From: Proteiniborus sp. DW1
GTDB taxonomy: Bacteria; Bacillota; Clostridia; Tissierellales; Proteiniboraceae
Assembly (NCBI RefSeq): GCF_900095305.1
Contig: NZ_FMDO01000041.1
Coordinates: forward strand, 1 to 34,877
Length of the DNA: 34,877 nt
Direction of reading: 5' to 3'
Shown here in pieces: positions 30,078 through 34,877 of the stretch. How positions within the stretch are numbered: the first letter of the stretch is position 1; the number at the start of each line of letters is the position of its first letter. A program made the position numbers and the translations under genes. The notes beneath the pieces are model-generated. The model had not been told where the DNA came from. It was given only the letters and a program-made list of their open reading frames with translations, and made no database searches.

Positions 30078-31136
30078 TTACCTTAATGATTTTGATAGTT
30101 TTTTTGCTGCTTTTTTATATTGAATTTCAGCTTTTCTATTTAACTTTCTTTCAGTATATGCAGCTTCCTTTTTAAGCTTTAGATAGCTTTCGTATCTTTT
30201 TTTACTCAGAGTACCGTCATTAATGGCTTCCTTTACAGCACATCTTGGTTCAGATATATGAGTGCAGTCTGAGAATTTGCATCTCAAAGAAAGTTCTTCT
30301 ATATCCTTAAATGCAGTATCTATACTTTCACTAACATCTAATATGTGGAGCTCTCTCATTCCTGGAGTATCTATAACTACTCCCCCTTCAGGAAGTATTA
30401 AAAGTTCTCTATTTGTAGTGGTGTGTCTTCCTTTTTCTCCAATACTGCTTACTTCCTGAGTTATCTGTCTGCTTTCACCTAGCAGTTCATTTATTATAGT
30501 GGACTTTCCCACTCCAGAAGAACCAATAAATGCAACTGTAGTTCCTTTTTTTATATAATTCTTAACTTCTGAGATTCCCGATTTATTAACACAGCTAATG
30601 CAGTGAACATCTATTCCAAACAAGATTTCAGATGTTTGCTTAAGTTTCTCCTCTATATCATTACACAGGTCTGCTTTTGTAAGTAATACAACTGGTCTGG
30701 AACCACTGTCCCAAGCCACAGTAATGTACCTTTCCAATCTTCTTAAATTAAAGTTATTATTTAAAGACATACATATGAAGGCTATATCTATATTAGCTGC
30801 AATAATCTGCTCATCAAATGAGTTTCCTGCAACTTTTCTAGAAAATTTACTTTTTCTTTTTAAAATTCCATGAATCATAACCCTATCTTTTTGATTAATA
30901 TTTTTATCTAGTATTACCCAGTCTCCAACAGCAGGATAATCTTCCCTTCCTGTTGCTAAATTAGTCATCTTCCCAGAAACTGAAGCTAACACTTCACCAT
31001 TTTCAGTATATATTTTATATAAATTTCTGTACTCCACTACTACTCTTCCAATGCTATATTCATCTCCATACTGTTTAACATCATCTTTAAAGTTCTCATT
31101 CCATCCTAAATCATACAAATTATATTTGCTTGTCAA
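30078..31136 (-). CDS. rsgA: Ribosome small-subunit-dependent GTPase RsgA
   Basis: 352 residues with the circularly permuted GTPase order: an N-terminal OB-fold (about 30-90), G4 LLTKADL (151-157), then G1 GSSGVGKST (205-213), G3 DTPGMREL and a C-terminal zinc finger with CKFSDCTHISEPRC (C-x4-C-x-H-x5-C). RsgA helps mature the 30S subunit in a GTP-dependent way. Translation starts at a TTG at 31136 with GGGAGG at 8 nt; no better ATG exists upstream. The start is preceded by a terminator-like stem at 31172-31209, which may attenuate expression. Confidence 0.94.
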   Translation of the reverse strand: MTSKYNLYDLGWNENFKDDVKQYGDEYSIGRVVVEYRNLYKIYTENGEVLASVSGKMTNLATGREDYPAVGDWVILDKNINQKDRVMIHGILKRKSKFSRKVAGNSFDEQIIAANIDIAFICMSLNNNFNLRRLERYITVAWDSGSRPVVLLTKADLCNDIEEKLKQTSEILFGIDVHCISCVNKSGISEVKNYIKKGTTVAFIGSSGVGKSTIINELLGESRQITQEVSSIGEKGRHTTTNRELLILPEGGVVIDTPGMRELHILDVSESIDTAFKDIEELSLRCKFSDCTHISEPRCAVKEAINDGTLSKKRYESYLKLKKEAAYTERKLNRKAEIQYKKAAKKLSKSLR

Positions 31137-31171
31137 TTCTTAATCCTCCCATTATTTTAGGGCATAAAAAT

Positions 31172-31209
31172 ACCCTAGTTGTAGTTTTTACATGAACCAC
31201 CTCTAGGGT
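31172..31209 (-). promoter_or_regulatory. Stem-loop in the rsgA leader (possible attenuator)
   Basis: ACCCTAG (31203-31209 read on the minus strand) pairs with CTAGGGT (31172-31178) around a 24-nt loop, then ATTTTTA follows. A second pairing is possible, since CTAGAGGTGG in the loop side is nearly complementary to CCACTTCTAG about 65 nt upstream (31271-31281 region). Two alternative pairings in front of a gene suggest attenuation, but no T-box core sequence is present. Confidence 0.4.
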
Positions 31210-31422
31210 TAATAGACACAAAAATACTATATAGTATAGATTAATTAAGCATTAATTATGAATGCTGACCTCTAGAAGTGGTATTATGAAATTATTAGAC
31301 TTATTTAAATAAAAGTTACATTTGATATTTTTCATAACACATCACTCCTTCCATCATTCATAACTTAAGTAGTAATTTAATCTTAGCAAATTATATAGTT
31401 TTTGTAAATAGATATGGAGTAA

Positions 31423-31911
31423 TTAAATGATTTCATATTCTCTTAATTTGGAAATCACGCTAATTATTTTTTCCATACTAATGCCTTGAGGTAAATATAT
31501 TGTAAAATGAAATTCCTTCTCATCACTTTTATGAATCTTTTCTTTGTAAACCTCAATTCCTAAATTAGGTTGATAATAATCGATAAAATAGTCTGAAACA
31601 CCATAAATCTCTATGTTATAGTCATTAAACTTATCTAATTGTAAATTTAATGCCTTTTCTTTTGATATTGTAGTCTCAATAAAAATATGATCTAAATTTA
31701 AACCAATATCCCCAACACCTTTAACTGATAAGACAGGGATAGGAAAATATTCATTAATGAAATTATCATCATACTTTATGGAATGCATATTAAACCATCC
31801 TGCATTGAAATAACTAAAACCTTGCTTTTCTAATATCTGCTTCAACTCTTTAAATTGCCTATGCAAAGGCTCATAAATATTGTTTAGTTCTTCAACTATT
31901 TTTAAATTCAA
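31423..31911 (-). CDS. Conserved-looking cytosolic protein of unknown function
   Basis: 162 residues, mixed alpha/beta, no signal or membrane segment. Phrases include FSYFNAGWFNMHSIKYDD, PVLSVKGVGDIGLNLDHIFI and IEVYKEKIHKSDEKEFHFTI. I do not recognise a family with confidence; the layout recalls DUF3201 proteins, but this is from memory only. It stands between mtnN and rsgA. The start at 31911 has AGGTAAGG about 5 nt upstream. Confidence 0.6.
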   Translation of the reverse strand: MNLKIVEELNNIYEPLHRQFKELKQILEKQGFSYFNAGWFNMHSIKYDDNFINEYFPIPVLSVKGVGDIGLNLDHIFIETTISKEKALNLQLDKFNDYNIEIYGVSDYFIDYYQPNLGIEVYKEKIHKSDEKEFHFTIYLPQGISMEKIISVISKLREYEII

Positions 31912-31981
31912 TATCCTTACCTCCTAGATATTAAGATGGTAACATCCTTTTTCCATAAACATTAACAAATCAAATTATGCA

Positions 31982-32659
31982 TTATAAATGATATATCATT
32001 TCTTTTGCAAGGTTAGCAGATTTATGTGCTGCTATTTCTTCAAATTTCTTATAATCTTTAACAGTTGCTTCGTTGGCTAAATCCGAAATACTGCGAATAA
32101 CTAAAAAAGGAATATTGTTTACAAAAGCGGTATGTGCTATTGCTGCTCCTTCCATCTCTACGCAAAGTGCTTTATAAATTTGATGTAACTCTTTTTTTCT
32201 CCTAGTATCTGTTATAAAATCTTCACCTGATATAATTGTTCCAATATGATAATCCAAATCATATGACTTTGAAATTTTTATTGCTAAGTCAATTAAATTA
32301 GCATCTGCTATAAAAAATTCTTGATTTGGAAAACAATTTATCATCTGAATTCTACGCACATCATAGTATGTTAGCTGATTTGATATTACTACAGAAAGGT
32401 GCTTAATATCATCGGAAAGCCCTCCAGCAATGCCTGTATTGATTATTGCATCAACTGAATACTGGTCAATTAAAATCTGAGTATAAACTGCGGCATTAAC
32501 TTTGCCAATACCACACACTAATAAAATAACTTCAATATCTTTAATTTTGCCTATGTAATAATCTAAACCTGCATGTGTTTCAACAAAACAATTTTCCAAT
32601 TCATTTTTAATTATGTCTACTTCTATAGGCATAGCGCCAATAATCCCAACTTTTTTCAT
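31982..32659 (-). CDS. mtnN: 5'-methylthioadenosine/S-adenosylhomocysteine nucleosidase
   Basis: 225-residue purine nucleosidase that splits adenine from methylthioadenosine and S-adenosylhomocysteine, as part of methionine salvage and recycling of methyl-donor by-products. GIIGAMPIEVD has the catalytic Glu at about residue 12. NTGIAGGLSDDIK forms the binding loop, VEMEGAAIAH (about 170-179) contacts ribose, and RSISDLAN carries the catalytic Asp (about 195). Length is typical. The start at 32659 has GTGAAG-type upstream sequence. It appears to be a single gene. Confidence 0.92.
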   Translation of the reverse strand: MKKVGIIGAMPIEVDIIKNELENCFVETHAGLDYYIGKIKDIEVILLVCGIGKVNAAVYTQILIDQYSVDAIINTGIAGGLSDDIKHLSVVISNQLTYYDVRRIQMINCFPNQEFFIADANLIDLAIKISKSYDLDYHIGTIISGEDFITDTRRKKELHQIYKALCVEMEGAAIAHTAFVNNIPFLVIRSISDLANEATVKDYKKFEEIAAHKSANLAKEMIYHL

Positions 32660-32836
32660 TTCTTCACCTTCACAATATTAATAATTTTTTAATATATAGT
32701 TCTGAACTTATGTAGTAACTTTGTTTAAAACCCCCTCTTAATTAAGATAATAAATATTTCACTAAACAAGCCAGAAAAAATGCCAAATTAGAAAAATGTT
32801 AACTATCGCTATAATTAATCCAAAGCAAGAAACAAA

Positions 32837-33308
32837 CTATCTTAAAATATTAAATCTAGCAAAGCTTCCAATAAGATTACCCTGTAACGATAGACTTCCT
32901 ATTATTAAATATCCAGTATCCCCAAGTAGAAAAACTACAAGACTAAAAAAGCAATATAAAAAATAAATCAGTTTTATGCCATACCTTGATTTATGTGCAA
33001 CAAACAATAGAATGTATCCAAATAATATAGTAATTAAACTACCTGAAACAGCTATAATACCATATTTTACTTTATTTTTACTATTCCTAATTTCCTCAAA
33101 TGAAGAGAGTTCGTCCTTCAAATACACTCTGCCAAGTGAAAACTTGTTTTTTATAGCCTAGTAAAATTGTAGTAATTACATGTCCTAACTCATGTAAAAA
33201 GCTATAGAATAATAAAGCAATGGTTAATATCATTGCTGCATATAGAATTTCTTTTCTATTTAAAGATTTAGTAAAAGACATAATAATAGTAAAAATAATA
33301 ACCAGCAA
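32837..33308 (-). pseudogene. M50-like membrane metalloprotease with a homopolymer frameshift
   Basis: The upstream frame (33308 to 33096) has membrane segments and the zinc motif FLHELGHVITTILLGYKK. The downstream frame continues as KFSLGRVYLKDELSSFEEIRN and three more hydrophobic segments, ending at 32837. The shift is at a run of six T on the plus strand (33147-33152): one base fewer restores YKNKFSLGRVYLK. The joined protein would be about 155 residues, short for M50 peptidases and without a visible NPxxD-type second motif. It may be a real pseudogene or a sequencing error; a -1 programmed shift does not give the right frame. Confidence 0.68.
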
Positions 33309-33375
33309 AAATCTTCCTTAAATATGCTAATATAGCTGATTTCATTTTAGTTCCCTCATTAATGAATTTTGATCT

Positions 33376-33820
33376 CTATTTTTCTGTATTCATAATGTCC
33401 TTGGAAAGTCCGTTAATAATCATATCCTTTACTTGTTTAAGCTCCTGTCCTTCTCCATTTTCTTCACTGTATGTCCACCCAAAACCATCACCTTTATATC
33501 TTGGAAATACATGCATATGGTAATGTCCAACATCATTAAAAGTCCCGCCATTTTGCATTATGCTATAACCATCAGGCTTAAATATCTCTTTTAGAACCCT
33601 TGTAGCTTTCATAGCGAATTTCATTATATGAGTAGCAACATCCTCATCTAAGTCATCTAGATCAATATAATGTTCCTTTGGTATTATCAATAGATGTCCA
33701 CTATTTATAGAGTCCATATCTAAAAAAAGATATTATTTTTTCGTCCTCATATATTATCTCTGGAACCTTTTCCTTATTAGCAATCTTACAAAATTCACAA
33801 TTCTTATCTATGTAATCCAT
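33376..33820 (-). pseudogene. HIT family nucleotide hydrolase with a homopolymer frameshift
   Basis: From ATG at 33820 the frame reads MDYIDKNCEFCKIANKEKVP, then EIIYEDEKIISF and goes out of frame at a run of seven A on the plus strand (33722-33728). With one base fewer it continues LDMDSINSGHLLIIPKEHY and reaches the HIT motif HYHMHV near the end. The zinc-type C-E-F-C at the start and the His triad give a full HIT protein of about 147 residues, which would hydrolyse nucleotide-phosphoramide type substrates. The downstream frame alone has an internal ATG at 33717, but it lacks the first strand. Error or recent mutation. Confidence 0.82.
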
Positions 33821-34039
33821 CTACCTCACCCATTTAAATAATATTATCTAACTAAAAAACATATCTATTATATACCCTTAAAAATCTATTAAATTGTAAC
33901 TTCATTTGCTTAATACTTGCTTTCAGATAATGTCCTATATAAGAAAAGCAACAAAATTCTACTAAACGCAAACCTTTAAAATATGACTTCGAAGCCCAAT
34001 GCTGGCTCTAAGCATATCTTATAAATCTCCAATTGTTAT

Positions 34040-34513
34040 CTAAAGAGCCAATCTGGCAACAACTTCACCATCGGAAATATCCCCTGTTTCAACAAAACCA
34101 AAAGAAGCATATAGTTTTTGAGCCACTTCATTTTTTGGATGATATGAGAGATATACAGAAACTGCATTCCCTTGTGGAAAAGTTCTAATTAGTTCCAATA
34201 CTTTTGCAAATGCTTTTTTACCATATCCTTTCCCTTGAAACTTTCTATCGATCATAAATCTACATATCCCATAACTTTCTTCAGAATAGTCACTCTCTTC
34301 AGCTGTATCATGATACATCATCACGAATCCAATAACTTTACTGTCTTCGCATATAGCATACGTCATAGGTGGTAGTTCATCATTTAACAATGCAACATAT
34401 GATTGTGCTAAACTATACATATTTGAAGCAATAAAATCATCTTGTTCATCTTTAACCCTAAGACGTATACATTCTTCCCAATTATCCCATGTAATTTTCT
34501 CTAATGTAATCAT
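34040..34513 (-). CDS. GNAT family N-acetyltransferase
   Basis: 157 residues with GNAT motif A: FMIDRKFQGKGYGKKAFAKV, where Q-G-K-G-Y-G binds the acetyl-CoA pyrophosphate, and motif B YHPKNEVAQKLYASFGFVETG. The N-terminal ITLEKITWDNWEECIRL resembles polyamine (spermidine/spermine) acetyltransferases of Firmicutes, and many acidic residues around DTAEESDYSEESYG would suit a cationic substrate. The substrate cannot be fixed from sequence. The start at 34513 has GGGGGATGATGA upstream. Confidence 0.85.
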   Translation of the reverse strand: MITLEKITWDNWEECIRLRVKDEQDDFIASNMYSLAQSYVALLNDELPPMTYAICEDSKVIGFVMMYHDTAEESDYSEESYGICRFMIDRKFQGKGYGKKAFAKVLELIRTFPQGNAVSVYLSYHPKNEVAQKLYASFGFVETGDISDGEVVARLAL

Positions 34514-34877
34514 TTCATCATCCCCCTTTTTTAAGCAATATTAGTATATCTCTAAACTAGTGGTTTTTACTAGTTCTAATTTCGGTACATGTCATCTAAG
34601 TTATAATTTTTCAAAAAGACTTTTTGTCTTATCAATTGATGAGTTAGTATAGTAAGAGTATACCACTCATAATTTAACATTATATAAGTCTATGACAAGC
34701 TATATATGGTGAAAATAATAAAATATTTCTGTTATCAGTATTACATTTTCAGTATATAATCTCTAGCATAATAATACAACCTCCTATTTATTTCTGAAAA
34801 GAAATAGTGAAACAAAAGAAGGTCATTAATAGACTTTGACTTTTTATGACCTTTCTTTACTAATGTGGAATACACAA
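34514..34877. other. Right-edge non-coding stretch with one hairpin
   Basis: No convincing gene. AAAGAAGGTCAT (34815-34826) can pair with ATGACCTTTCTTT (34846-34858), which looks like a terminator of a gene beyond the edge. On the minus strand a GGAGG with an ATG nearby leads only to a six-codon frame (about 34749-34769), probably a remnant. Confidence 0.45.

Noticed and set aside
31172-31300. T-box leader upstream of rsgA
   Set aside because: AGGTGG is present but the rest of the T-box core is absent, and rsgA is not an aminoacylation gene.
33140-33160. Programmed -1 frameshift at the A-run in the membrane protease gene
   Set aside because: A -1 shift enters a frame that stops soon; the required shift is the opposite one, equal to one base removed.
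1-34877. CRISPR arrays, tRNA or rRNA genes
   Set aside because: No regularly spaced repeats, cloverleaf sequences or rRNA-like stretches were seen on either strand.

Overview
AT-rich DNA from a Gram-positive, endospore-forming member of the Clostridia. The signs are strong AGGAGG ribosome-binding sites, a Spo0E-type phosphatase, an S-layer-homology (SLH) protein and low-GC codon use. I cannot name the genus. Almost every gene is on the minus strand. There are no rRNA, tRNA or CRISPR loci in the window.

Positions 1-16089 hold a large Tad-type (type IVc) pilus locus in two blocks. The distal block (16089 to 8782) runs CpaE-like, CpaB, CpaE/TadZ, TadA/CpaF, TadB, TadC and an Flp-type pilin. The proximal block (8460 to 1) runs an SLH cell-wall protein, two secreted or anchored unknowns, TadG/TadE-type pseudopilins, two prepilin peptidases, small membrane proteins, a second CpaB and a second TadA that runs off the left edge. 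Between the blocks lies a small plus-strand ribbon-helix-helix regulator, divergent from the SLH operon. The two promoters share one palindromic -35 hexamer. The end of tadC is tandemly duplicated (204-bp period). The second cpaB is broken by 23 bases that look like the Illumina P7 adapter; removing exactly those bases restores the frame, so this break is very probably an assembly artefact.

Positions 16090-23340 are a plasmid- or integrative-element-like cassette: parA, parB, a membrane coiled-coil protein, a Fic protein, two small unknowns, a DUF6075-like protein, a Toprim/primase-like protein, a 36-codon ORF and an ArdC-like antirestriction protein. Seven of these otherwise unrelated proteins end in nearly the same short acidic tail (acidic-acidic-Leu/Trp-Glu-x, then often Glu-Arg/Lys). 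This is the most unusual signal in the window. The cassette is followed by a roughly 120-nt element able to fold into nested and mutually exclusive hairpins. On the parA side it ends abruptly inside a 5'-truncated Cu/Zn superoxide dismutase gene.

Positions 23340-34877 look like ordinary chromosome with decayed stretches: a secreted protein with two DUF4352-like domains, a Spo0E-like protein, galE, glnS, an ABC-type ATPase, rsgA, an unknown, mtnN, a frameshifted M50-like membrane protease, a frameshifted HIT protein and a GNAT acetyltransferase. The last two breaks are single-base homopolymer changes, so together with the adapter hit they raise a question about sequence quality.
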